Shown here: positions 34,236 through 42,016 of the stretch, piece by piece
Numbering within the stretch: position 1 is the first letter of the stretch
How the letters are laid out: each line of letters begins with the position of its first letter
Assembly (NCBI GenBank): GCA_038258425.1
Contig: JBBSPV010000011.1
Span: forward strand, 25,327 to 89,326
Source: DATLGB01 sp038258425
GTDB lineage: Bacteria; Actinomycetota; Thermoleophilia; Solirubrobacterales; Solirubrobacteraceae
DNA: 64,000 bases
Direction of reading: 5' to 3'
The notes under the pieces: generated by a model
Database searches by the model: none
The model's input: only the letters and a program-made list of their open reading frames with translations
What the model was told of the DNA's origin: nothing
Program-made: the position numbers and the translations under genes

Positions 34236-35116
34236 GTCGTGGTCTCCGGTCGTTCCGGCTCGGCGCCGGCGGCGAGGATGCGCGCTCGCAGGCCGGCGGC
34301 ACGGTCGGCGCCGACGGCGCGGGCCACGCGCGCGTCGGCGACCGCCACGCCGCGGGCGGCCGCGAGCTCCGCGAGCTCCTGGCGCTCGGCCGCCTCGCGC
34401 CACAGGCGCAGGAACAGCCAGCAGAACAGCGCGAACGCGATCGCGCCCTGCTCGACCATCATGATCGCCCCCGCCGCGCTCTGATCGCCGACGGCGGCGG
34501 CGCCCTCGCGCGCGGCGTAGCTGTCGTAGAAGGCGTCGCCGGAGAACACGAGCGCCGCCCCGAGCCCACCGCCGGCCAGCCACGCCGCCACGACGTAGGC
34601 CAGCCGGGCCGGCACCCCGAACCACGCCGGCTTGGGGAGGGGGCCGAGCAGCGCAAACCACAGGCCGATCCCGAACCAGAAGAAGCAGGCGTGCTGCAGG
34701 GCGTGCAGGGCCGGGTGCGCGAGCGCCGCCCCGTACGCGGCCGGCAGGTGCCAGACGTAGAGATCGACGAGCCAGAGTCCCAGCGCCACCACGGGATGCC
34801 CCAAGGCGCGCAGCCGCATGACCGCCGGCACGCGCAGCAGCGGCGCCAGCACGGCACCGCTGCACGCGAGGACGACGAGCAGCGGCGCGACGTCGCCCAG
34901 CAGGACGTGCTCGACCATGTGCGCGGTGAGCCGCCGGTCGGCCAGCGCGTCCAGCGGGGGGCTCAGCGCGACCGCGAACGCCGCCAGGGCGGCGCCGAAG
35001 CACACCAGGCGCCAGCGGGCCACCGGCCGGCCCGCACGGCCCAGGGCGCGGACGCGCACGGCGTAGGGCACCGCGTACGCGAGCAGGACGACCAGGATGG
35101 GCAGGAAGGCGGACAA
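34232..35116 (-). CDS. ctaG: CtaG-type cytochrome c oxidase assembly protein
   Basis: The start is TTG 35116; 294 residues. About seven to eight membrane helices are seen, with the caa3_CtaG signatures LTAHMVEHVLLGDVAPLLVVL (two His and Glu) and VDLYVWHLPAAYGAAL, HALQHACFFWFGIGLWF. The family inserts copper or assembles caa3 oxidases. It is the first gene of the respiratory operon. Confidence 0.9.
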   Translation of the reverse strand: MSAFLPILVVLLAYAVPYAVRVRALGRAGRPVARWRLVCFGAALAAFAVALSPPLDALADRRLTAHMVEHVLLGDVAPLLVVLACSGAVLAPLLRVPAVMRLRALGHPVVALGLWLVDLYVWHLPAAYGAALAHPALHALQHACFFWFGIGLWFALLGPLPKPAWFGVPARLAYVVAAWLAGGGLGAALVFSGDAFYDSYAAREGAAAVGDQSAAGAIMMVEQGAIAFALFCWLFLRLWREAAERQELAELAAARGVAVADARVARAVGADRAAGLRARILAAGAEPERPETTT

Positions 35117-35193
35117 CGCTGGCTCGACACGACCACAGTGGAGGGGACGCCAGTGGTGAGTATCCCGGCCCGTCCGAGCGTGGAGGCGTCACT

Positions 35194-35238
35194 GTCTGCT
35201 CGCAGACCGTGACGGCGCGCCAGCTGACGGGCTGGCGC
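35194..35238. promoter_or_regulatory. Two hairpins before the respiratory operon
   Basis: GTCTGC-TC-GCAGAC (35194-35207) and GCGCCAGC-TGACGG-GCTGGCGC (35217-35238, perfect 8-base-pair stem) lie 78-122 bases before the ctaG start and after the hydrolase gene stop at 35324. They may end the hydrolase transcript or form the 5' leader or operator of the operon. Which of these is true cannot be decided from sequence. Confidence 0.4.
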
Positions 35239-35323
35239 ACCGGACGTCACGATCAGGGACTCGACGCGGGGTGGGTCGAGACTCGGCGCATGAGCATCTC
35301 CCAATCCACGTCGGCCCGCGCGC

Positions 35324-36106
35324 TCAGTCCGCGTCGAGGAAACCGCCGATGACCGCGGCCGTCGCGTCTGGGTCGATCCCGTGGCTCTGCCCGGGCAACG
35401 TGACCAGCTGGCCCGCCGGCAGCGCGGCCGCCACCGCGGCCGCGGCGTCACGCATGAAGGGGGCGCTCCGCTCGCCGCAGATGACGAGGGCCGGCGCCTC
35501 GATCCCGGCGAGCGTCCCGGTGGGTAGGCGTCGGTCACCGACCACCGCGGCGTCGTAGGCGAGCGTGTGGGCGATCGCCTCCATGCCCGCCCGGAAGGGC
35601 GCCGAGCGCATCCCGACGACGGCCTCCTCCGGCATTGCCACGGCGACCGTCTGGTACAGCTCGACCGCCCCACCACGGTCGCCCGCCTCGACCAGCTCTC
35701 GGAGCCGGGCGCCCAGGTCCGGCGGCAGGGTCGGGTATGCGTCGTCGGGGTTCAACGGCGGCTCGTAGAGGATGAGCCGGCTGATCGCCGAGCCCGCCGC
35801 CGCCGCCTTGAGCGCGAGGTTTGCGCCTGAGGAGTGGCCGAAGACCGAGGCGTCCCCCCCGGCCGCCGCGATCACCGCGTCGAGGTCCTCGATCTCGCGC
35901 TCGACCGCGTAGGGCGCGGTGTCGTCGCTCTCGCCGCGGCCACGACGGTCGCAGTTGAAGACCTCCGCCCGGTCGGCCAGCACGCGGCCGAGCGGCTCGG
36001 TGGCCGAGCGGTCGTTGAACGCCCCGGCCGCCATCACCAGGGCTGGCCCGGAGCCGAAGCGCTCGAACGCGATCTGGGTCCCGTCGGCCGACACCACCTT
36101 CTCCAT
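35324..36106 (-). CDS. Alpha/beta hydrolase
   Basis: The start ATG 36106 follows AAGGAGGAGATCCG. The 260 residues match the alpha/beta hydrolase fold: RRGRGESDDT early, the nucleophile in FGHSSGANLALK (Ser about 94), YEPPL after it, an acid in LVICGERSAPF and His in GQSHGID near the C-terminus. Similar actinobacterial proteins are annotated as 3-oxoadipate-enol-lactonase-like esterases. The gene is 31 bases after the sigma-factor gene on the same strand. Confidence 0.87.
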   Translation of the reverse strand: MEKVVSADGTQIAFERFGSGPALVMAAGAFNDRSATEPLGRVLADRAEVFNCDRRGRGESDDTAPYAVEREIEDLDAVIAAAGGDASVFGHSSGANLALKAAAAGSAISRLILYEPPLNPDDAYPTLPPDLGARLRELVEAGDRGGAVELYQTVAVAMPEEAVVGMRSAPFRAGMEAIAHTLAYDAAVVGDRRLPTGTLAGIEAPALVICGERSAPFMRDAAAAVAAALPAGQLVTLPGQSHGIDPDATAAVIGGFLDAD

Positions 36107-36137
36107 CGGATCTCCTCCTTCGTCTCTCGATCTCACG

Positions 36138-37160
36138 TCATCGCAAGCTCGGGGGCAGGCCGAAGGCCTCGAAGAGATCCGGGCGCAGGAACACGGTCAC
36201 CTCGGCGAGGAGGCCGTCCTCGATCCGCAGCACATCGATCCCCATCGGCCGGAACACCTCCTGGCCGTCGGTGCGCAGATAGCTCGCGGCGGCGGGCTGG
36301 CCGTTGGCGCTGGTCGCGACGTAGCGGAAGCGGTCGGCGGCGGCGAGCCGGCGGGTCGCCGCCAGCACCGCGTCGCGTCCTTCGTACCAGAGCGGCCGGG
36401 GCGGCGCCGAGATCCGCGCGTCCTCGCGCAGCAGTACGGCCAGCGCCTCGATGTCGCCACGCTCGTGGGCCTCCATGTACAGGCGCAGCAGCGCTCGCTC
36501 CTCGGCGCTCGCCTCCCGCGGCCGCTCCCAGTCGATCCGCCGCGGCGCCAATCGCTCCCCCAGCGCCCGGCGCGACCGCTGCAGCGTGGTGTTGACCGAG
36601 GCGACGCTCATCGACAGCACCGAGGCGCTGTCCCTCGCCGAGAACTCGAGCACGTCGCGCAGGATGATCACCGCACGGCGACGCGGCGGCAGGTGCTGGA
36701 TCGCGGCGAGGAAGACGAGCTCGATCGTCTCCCGGTCCTCGAGCCTCGCCCCCGGGTCCTCGTCGCCGCGCAGCGCCTCGAGCAGCCGGCCCGGGTAGGG
36801 CTCCAGCCAGGGCGCGTCGGTCAGCGCGGGCGGCTCCAGTGCCGGGTCGGCAGCCCGCACCACGTCCGGCGGCAGCACCCGCGGCGGGCGGCGGGCGAGG
36901 AGATCCAGGCAGGCGTTGGTGGCGATCCGGTAGAGCCAGGCTCGGAAGGAGGCGTGGCCCTTCACATCGCCGCGGGCGCGCCACGCCCGTAGCAGCGTCT
37001 CCTGCACCAGGTCCTCGGCGTCCTCGAGTGACCCGGACATCCGGTAGCAGTGGACATGCAGCTCCCGCCGGTGCCGCTTCACCAGCTCGACGAAGGCTGC
37101 CTCTTCTCCACCCCGATTCGCCTTCACCGCGCGCTGGTCACCCCCGCCGAGCATCCACAT
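36138..37160 (-). CDS. ECF sigma factor with SnoaL/NTF2-like C-terminal domain (SigG/SigJ-like)
   Basis: The frame can open further up (TTG 37187); ATG 37160, or 37154, is more credible, giving about 340 residues. Sigma region 2 is at VHCYRMSGSLEDAEDLVQET with LLRAWRA; region 4 contains LPPRRRAVIILRDVLEFSAR and the HTH SVASVNTTLQRSRRAL. Residues about 210-330 form a SnoaL/NTF2-like domain (RLYMEAHERGDIEALAVLL). The C-terminal domain usually regulates these sigma factors. The hydrolase gene directly downstream is a likely target. Confidence 0.9.
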   Translation of the reverse strand: MWMLGGGDQRAVKANRGGEEAAFVELVKRHRRELHVHCYRMSGSLEDAEDLVQETLLRAWRARGDVKGHASFRAWLYRIATNACLDLLARRPPRVLPPDVVRAADPALEPPALTDAPWLEPYPGRLLEALRGDEDPGARLEDRETIELVFLAAIQHLPPRRRAVIILRDVLEFSARDSASVLSMSVASVNTTLQRSRRALGERLAPRRIDWERPREASAEERALLRLYMEAHERGDIEALAVLLREDARISAPPRPLWYEGRDAVLAATRRLAAADRFRYVATSANGQPAAASYLRTDGQEVFRPMGIDVLRIEDGLLAEVTVFLRPDLFEAFGLPPSLR

Positions 37161-37223
37161 GCCACTTAAGACTCCCCCGTAGCCCAAGAGTGATCACCCC
37201 CTCGGGCGGTGCCAAGGCGGGCG

Positions 37224-38084
37224 CTAGGCGGTCGCCGAGGCGAACAGCACCACGTTCGAGAGGCTCAGCGGCTTCGAGCCACCCGCCGCATCCGCTGCGG
37301 CCTGTGTGATCGCGTCCCAGGTCTCCTCCTGGGCCTCGCCGGCGTGCTGCTCGATCATCGCCCGGATCGGGGCGGCGATCGCCCTGACGTAGGCCGTGAA
37401 GTGCTCCGGGGAGTCGAACTCGAAGGTGACCTCGTCCTGCTCCACGGCGACCTCCGAGAACCCGCCGCCTTCGAGCAACCCGCCGATGGCCGCGGGGATG
37501 GGCCGGGAGAGGGGCCCGGGCGTTCCGGCCGGGGGCGGGGGCACGTCCAGCCGCTCCATCGCCGTTCTCATCGGGATCGAGAGGAAGGGGACCCGATCGG
37601 GCTCGCCCCACGAGCTGATCGCCATCCGCGCGCCCGGTTTCAGGAAGCCTCGGCTGCGCCCCGCGGCGGCCTCCGCGTCGGGCTCGAAGATGATGCCCCA
37701 GCGCGAGACGGCGGCGTCGAAGCTCGCGGACGGAAACTCGAGGCGGGAGGCGTCCGACTCCAGGAACTCGACGTTGCCCAAGCCGGCCGCGGCCGCGCGT
37801 TCACGCCCGAACGCGACCATCTCGGCGGAGATGTCCGTGGCCACCACGCGGCCCTCCGGGCCGGCCTTCCGCGCGGCGGTCAGCGCCGGCTCGCCATAGC
37901 CGGCGGCGACGTCCAGGACCCGGCTTCCCGACCGCACTTCAGCGAGCTCCACCAGCCGCTCGCTGATGTGCCCGTCCGCGCGGTCGTTGAACTCGCTCCA
38001 CGTCTTCCATCCCACCGCAGCAGCGTCCCAGTGCCTGTGCTGCGCTTCGCGGAAGTCGGCCGAGTCGATCGCCGTGGATTTCAT
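37224..38084 (-). CDS. Class I SAM-dependent methyltransferase
   Basis: The start ATG 38084 gives 286 residues. SAM-binding motif I is VLDVAAGYGEPAL (about residues 56-68), motif II RVVATDISAEMVAFGRE, motif III NVEFLESDASRLEFP, and the post-motif AVSRWGIIFEPD. It resembles ubiquinone/menaquinone-type Methyltransf_11 enzymes; the substrate is unknown. It is separated by 63 bases from the divergently ordered sigma-factor gene end and is not clearly in its operon. Confidence 0.85.
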   Translation of the reverse strand: MKSTAIDSADFREAQHRHWDAAAVGWKTWSEFNDRADGHISERLVELAEVRSGSRVLDVAAGYGEPALTAARKAGPEGRVVATDISAEMVAFGRERAAAAGLGNVEFLESDASRLEFPSASFDAAVSRWGIIFEPDAEAAAGRSRGFLKPGARMAISSWGEPDRVPFLSIPMRTAMERLDVPPPPAGTPGPLSRPIPAAIGGLLEGGGFSEVAVEQDEVTFEFDSPEHFTAYVRAIAAPIRAMIEQHAGEAQEETWDAITQAAADAAGGSKPLSLSNVVLFASATA

Positions 38085-38209
38085 GCTCGCTCTTCCCCCC
38101 ACCCCAGTGCCGTGCACGGCGACGCTAACCGATTCGGGTCACCGGCGGACTCGGCGAGGGATGCCCGAGCACTCCTGATCTCGATGACCTGCGTGTCGAG
38201 CATCCGGCG

Positions 38210-38797
38210 GTGTCGGCAGCATCCAAGGTCGTGCCTGGTCCCGACCGTTACCCGTCGACGTCAACGCAGGGTCGCAGGGCGACGCATGTCGCCGGGCCGG
38301 GCTTCCGCGCCGACATGCAGCGCGCGTGGGAGATCCTCGGGCGGCTCAACGCGCTGGCACCGGGCGACTTCGACGCCGTGCGGGCCCTGCTGGGCGAGCT
38401 GACCGGCCAGGAGCTGGACCCGTCGGTTCGCGTGCTGCCGCCGTTTCACACCGACAGCGGCCGCAACCTCCGCTTTGGCCGCAATGTCTTCGTCAACCAC
38501 GGCTGCACCGCGATGGACCTCGGCGGCATCGACATCGGCGACGACGTGATGATCGCGCCGACCGTGCAGCTGATCAGCTCGGGCCATCCACTCGACCCGG
38601 CGATCCGCCGCTCGCAGATCACGACGGCTCCCGTCCGCATCGGCCGGGGCGTGTGGATCGCTGCCGGCGCCACGGTCCTGCAAGGCGTCACGGTCGGCGA
38701 GGACGCCGTGATCGCCGCAGGTGCCGTCGTCACGCACGATGTCCCGGCGCGCACGCTGGTCGCCGGTGTCCCCGCCCGGGTCGTCCGCGCCCTCTGA
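38210..38797 (+). CDS. Maltose/galactoside O-acetyltransferase-like (left-handed beta helix)
   Basis: This 195-residue protein (start GTG 38210, or an ATG about 30 residues later) has hexapeptide repeats: FGRNVFVNHGCTAMDLGGID, IGDDVMIAPTVQLISSGHP, IGRGVWIAAGATVLQGVTVG, ending GVPARVVRAL. The catalytic His lies in SSGHPLD. It belongs to the LacA/Maa/NodL group that O-acetylates sugars with acetyl-CoA. Confidence 0.88.
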   Translation: MSAASKVVPGPDRYPSTSTQGRRATHVAGPGFRADMQRAWEILGRLNALAPGDFDAVRALLGELTGQELDPSVRVLPPFHTDSGRNLRFGRNVFVNHGCTAMDLGGIDIGDDVMIAPTVQLISSGHPLDPAIRRSQITTAPVRIGRGVWIAAGATVLQGVTVGEDAVIAAGAVVTHDVPARTLVAGVPARVVRAL

Positions 38798-38865
38798 GTC
38801 CACGCGCAGCCCAGCGGAGCCGGCAGAGCCGGCCGCCGAGCCGCGGCCGTGGGCGGGCGCCCGCC

Positions 38866-39105
38866 CTACGCGTCCTCCGGCAGGCCGGCGAACTCGCGCC
38901 TGACGTCCCGATACCACCCGAGGCCGCTGACCGGGCGCTTCCAGCGGCCGCGCATCGCCTCGTGGGCCTCGCGGTGCGTCTCGTCGCCGGCCGCGACCTG
39001 CGCCTTGAGGTGGCGGTCCTGGGCCTTGATGACCTCGTTGTGGTCCTTGCCGTGGTGCTCGGCGTCGCACGGGCCGCCGAGCTGCCTGCAGGTCATGGTC
39101 TTCAT
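38866..39105 (-). CDS. DUF1059-like small protein
   Basis: The start ATG 39105 gives 79 residues. The beginning MKTMTCRQLGGPCDAEHHG, with two cysteines, is the DUF1059 signature; the usual middle (helix with EEIA..SK.H) is replaced by a charged HREAHEAMRGRWKRP segment. It would be a small cytosolic protein, perhaps metal-binding. Unknown function. Confidence 0.65.
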   Translation of the reverse strand: MKTMTCRQLGGPCDAEHHGKDHNEVIKAQDRHLKAQVAAGDETHREAHEAMRGRWKRPVSGLGWYRDVRREFAGLPEDA

Positions 39106-39164
39106 GGACGGCAAGCTACGGCCGCCCGCCCGCGGCCGCTTCTCGATTCCTGATCGATCAGCAC

Positions 39165-39395
39165 CCCTGTGATGCAACCAGATGCCACGTGCCGGAGGCC
39201 GCCACTCCACTGGGCCGCGACCGGCGGATCTCGCCGCTCGACGGCCGCGGTCGCCGCCGCGTCACGCTCGCGGAACCACTGCTCCCCCTCGATCGAGAAG
39301 TTCGGGATGACCTTGTCGAGCCAGCCCGGGAACCACCAGTGGCCCTGCCGGCGAGCACCATCACCGCGGGGACGAGCAGGCAGCGCACGAGACCT
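39165..39395 (-). pseudogene. C-terminal remnant of an MMPL-family transporter
   Basis: On the minus strand VRCLLVPAVMVLAGRA is read to about 39341, then one frame over WWFPGWLDKVIPNFSIEGE. Adding one base after GGCCA makes a continuous GRANWWFPGWLDKVIP, the classical C-terminal end of MMPL lipid exporters. Everything upstream of about residue -20 is absent. It is a 5'-truncated fragment with a one-base loss. Confidence 0.7.
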
Positions 39396-39594
39396 CGCGG
39401 CGGGCGACCAGCAGCTGGACTCGAAGAACCTCGACCTGGACGCCACGAGCGACCGCAAGGTCCTGACGCTGCTCGCCGCCCGCACGCTGGACACGGCGAC
39501 CGAGATCAAGGTGGTGTGCCAGACCATCAGCGGACCCGGCTACCACCTCAGCAATGGCCAGGTCGTGGCGGTGCAAGTCGCGGCGATCCGTTGA
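39396..39594 (+). pseudogene. C-terminal fragment of an unidentified exported-type protein
   Basis: On the plus strand the frame AGDQQLDSKNLDLDATSDRK continues with VLTLLAARTLDTATEIKVVC and ends at the stop at 39594. The coding-like composition begins abruptly near 39396, where the MMPL remnant on the other strand ends. No start or N-terminal part is present. This looks like the tail of a gene fused to unrelated DNA by a deletion. Confidence 0.5.
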
Positions 39595-39850
39595 GAGGGG
39601 ACACGGCCCCGCCGGTCGTCATCATGTGCCGGTCCCCCGTCGCTCGAGGCGCGGCGGGAGACAGCGCGGGAGGGGAATCGGGGCTTGGACGCGGGCCGGA
39701 GCGATGCGTTCACGGGTTTGCCGAGGTCTGCACTCGTTCCCGACGTTCTCGGGAGCTGAATGATTTATTCCATGTCGAGCGGCGTCGGCCGGCTCCGCTC
39801 ATCAGGTGAACGGCCGCGAGCGGCGCGCCCCACGACACCAGGAGACCAGG

Positions 39851-39913
39851 ATGCCGAAGTATCTGCTGCACCACGAGTACTCACCGCAGGGGCTGGCCGG
39901 AGGTCGTTCATGA
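39851..39913 (+). pseudogene. Truncated GYD/YCII-like start, 20 residues
   Basis: The micro-frame MPKYLLHHEYSPQGLAGGRS begins at ATG 39851 and has the typical start of a GYD-domain protein (MPKYL....Y...G). It is then cut short by a stop that overlaps the ATG of the next gene (ATGA). It looks like the head of a deleted gene now serving as a leader for the glyoxalase-like gene. Confidence 0.45.
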
Positions 39914-40347
39914 CCGTCCAGCGCCTGGAGCACATCGGCATCGTCGTCGACGACCTCGCGGCGGCGACCGCGTTCTTCGTCGCGCTCGGGCTCGAAGTGG
40001 AGGGCGAAGCGTCCGTCGAAGGGCGCCTGGTGGACCGCATCAACGGGCTCGAGGGCGTGCAGGCGGACATCGTGATGCTGCGGACCCCGGATGACAGCAG
40101 CGAGCTTGAGCTGGCCAAGTACCGCTCGCCCGCATACGTCGGCGGCGACGGGCCGGCGCCACCCAACGCCCCAGGCATCCGCCACATGCTGTTTCTCGTC
40201 GACGACATCGAGGCGTCCCTCGCCCGCCTGCAAGGGCATGGCGGCGAGCTGGTCGGCGAGCTCGTGAACTACGAAGACAGCTACCGGCTCTGCTATCTGC
40301 GCGGCCCGGCGGGGATCATCGTCGAGCTGGCGGAGAAGATCGGCTGA
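39910..40347 (+). CDS. VOC / glyoxalase-family protein
   Basis: The start ATG 39910 gives 145 residues with two beta-alpha-beta-beta-beta modules: QRLEHIGIVVDDLAAATAFF and GIRHMLFLVDDIEASLARLQ. Metal-ligand positions (His8 and the Glu near GIIVELAEKIG) are present. These are glyoxalase/bleomycin-resistance-fold enzymes; the substrate is unknown. Upstream lies the truncated 20-residue frame that overlaps its start. Confidence 0.85.
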   Translation: MTVQRLEHIGIVVDDLAAATAFFVALGLEVEGEASVEGRLVDRINGLEGVQADIVMLRTPDDSSELELAKYRSPAYVGGDGPAPPNAPGIRHMLFLVDDIEASLARLQGHGGELVGELVNYEDSYRLCYLRGPAGIIVELAEKIG

Positions 40348-40370
40348 CGGGCGTCCCGTGGTTCGGTTAG

Positions 40371-40683
40371 GAGGACGTCGAGAGGAATCACGAAACCAAC
40401 GGCGAGAAAGGCTACGACTGGCAGAGCGCCAAGGTGTTGTTGCTACCTACAACCGGGCGCAACTCGGGTGGAGGCGATCCACCCGGCTGGTTCCTGAACC
40501 TCCAAGACGATTCGATCGTGGCCGTGCAGATCAAGCCGACGACCACACCGCTCGGGCGCGAGGTCGCCATCGGCCGAGGAGAAGCCAGAGCTGTGGCGCC
40601 TGATGACCGCGACCGGGGCGCCCTACGACGAGTTCCAGGGCAAGGCCGACCGGAGCGAGGCGAGCGAGAGCTCCCTCTACTCC
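40371..40683 (+). pseudogene. Decayed F420-dependent nitroreductase-like (DUF385) gene
   Basis: Coding-like segments are readable: NGEKGYDWQSAKVLLLPTTG, GWFLNLQDDSIVAVQIKP, then after a frameshift near 40574 EEKPELWRLMTATGAPYDEF and QGKADR. These match the DUF385 family (TTTGRKSG, ..GW.LNL.ANP.V.VQ.., EEKP.LW..MT......Y). About 25 residues are deleted between the first two segments. Its end runs into the att site at 40689, so it lay downstream of tRNA-Thr before the element arrived. Confidence 0.7.
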
Positions 40684-40688
40684 AGCGA

Positions 40689-40730
40689 AGCCGACGAGCG
40701 GACTCGAACCGCTGACCCCTTCCTTACGAG
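40689..40730 (-). repeat. Left attachment site (duplicated 3' part of tRNA-Thr)
   Basis: These 42 bases are identical to 54826-54867 except for one base (C at 40723, A in the tRNA). They cover the tRNA-Thr sequence from the anticodon loop to the discriminator base. No intact tRNA is made here because the 5' half is absent. This is the displaced original 3' end left after site-specific integration. Confidence 0.9.
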
Positions 40731-40849
40731 ACGTGATTGAGCGCGCAACGAATGTCTATGAGCGGGACCTCAGCGGGTCGCAACGTCAAGCGCAGAGCCA
40801 AAACTAACCTTTGGTCTTGTACGGCCGATGGCGTTCAGTGGAGGGCTCG

Positions 40850-40870
40850 TGGACGCTATGTGGACGTTGG
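40850..40870 (+). repeat. 21-base end repeat, left copy
   Basis: Two GTGGACG units spaced 11 bases apart (GTGGACGCTATGTGGACGTT, then G). The identical 21 bases are at 54733-54753, same orientation. Each lies about 70-120 bases from the att core, as expected of arm-type integrase binding sites. Confidence 0.7.
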
Positions 40871-41029
40871 TGAACGGTCTCAGAGCTCAGGAGCGACGCG
40901 GTAAGCGCGGTGAAGGCAGCGCGTGTTTCGGAATAGCGTGGCCAGTTCCGCCGCCTGTCGACTTCTTTGGTGCCGGCGCGCTTGCGACTGCGGTCACCGG
41001 CCGGCTCGGTCCGATACAAGTCGCCGGTC

Positions 41030-41473
41030 ATGGGCGTACGGAGATCCCTACGGCTCAGCGCCGTAGTTGCGCTGCTTGTCGCTCTCGCAATCCCCGCTGA
41101 TCAAGCCTCCGGTGTGGAGTCGTCGAAGTCTGGGTGCGAGAACTTGAACTTGACCGCCGGAGCGGTCCACGCCTGGCGCGACGCGTTCAAGAGGAGCCGC
41201 CAACTTCAGGGGCTCGCACTCAAACGCGTTCGACCGTCGTACTACGGGCGTTGTGGTCGAACCTTCTACGGATATGCGACGTTCGCTGCGACTCGCGGCT
41301 CTCACTTGACCGAGCGGCAGCGCGTGAGCCTGCAGGATGTTCCGGACGTATTCCGGCGACGTGCTGGGCGCGCGTGGCACGACGTAAGCGACACCGGAGG
41401 AGGCCTGCCGTGCGGCGGCAGCCGAGGCTTCCCCCGCCCGCTCGTGCGCCTGTGGCGTCTGCACTGCTCGTAG
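41030..41473 (+). CDS. Hypothetical exported protein
   Basis: The chosen start ATG 41030 gives 147 residues with a signal peptide (RSLRLSAVVALLVALAIPAD, cleavage near QASG). The mature part begins GVESSKSGCENLNLTAG and has four cysteines. No family is recognised. It is the first gene inside the left end of the element. The segment 40731-41029 before it holds only the end repeat. The 540 bases after it (41474-42016) contain coding-like scraps but no supportable gene. Confidence 0.55.
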   Translation: MGVRRSLRLSAVVALLVALAIPADQASGVESSKSGCENLNLTAGAVHAWRDAFKRSRQLQGLALKRVRPSYYGRCGRTFYGYATFAATRGSHLTERQRVSLQDVPDVFRRRAGRAWHDVSDTGGGLPCGGSRGFPRPLVRLWRLHCS

Positions 41474-42016
41474 GCGGTAACCGCCGGCGCCGCCCTCGCT
41501 ATGCATCCGCTCTGTGGGCGGCCGCATGATCGCGTCGCTGTCGCCCTCGACGAGCCGAGATCGATCTCAGCGCCACGAACGACATCTCAGCTACGACCGC
41601 CGAGCTGCAGGCCCCTCACGCCATCGCCAGAGTCGCCTGCGACGCTCCTCGCATAGTCGCCGACTATGACCTACCAGAGCTGACGCCAACGCGCTCAACG
41701 TCAACAGCGCCAGCCCAGACTATACGGACATCTAGTCCTTCGACCGGGAAGCGCCACAACAACACCGCCCAATGCTCGACGGGCTGAGTCAGCTTCGCTT
41801 GAGCGACGAAGGCACCTCGGCGAGGTGGTTTGCATCAGCGCGCGCAAGCTGTTAGCTAGGACGCCTCGCGCGTGAGCGGAAGTAGAACCGAGCCTTTGAA
41901 GAGCTAACGGACCCAGCAGCTCCGAAGCAGTTTCTCCTGGCCCCGATCGCGCCGCTAGCGAGCCTACTTGCGGCACCGAGCGAAGGAGCATACGGCTGCG
42001 CCTATTGGCGTCGAGC

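Noticed and set aside
40689..40730. Second tRNA-Thr gene
   Set aside because: Only the 3' part from the anticodon loop is present; no 5' acceptor or D-arm exists upstream, so it is an att repeat, not a tRNA.
41474..42016. Coding-like text (for example ATNDISATTAELQ)
   Set aside because: Short open stretches with no start, family or conserved boundary; not enough to call a gene.
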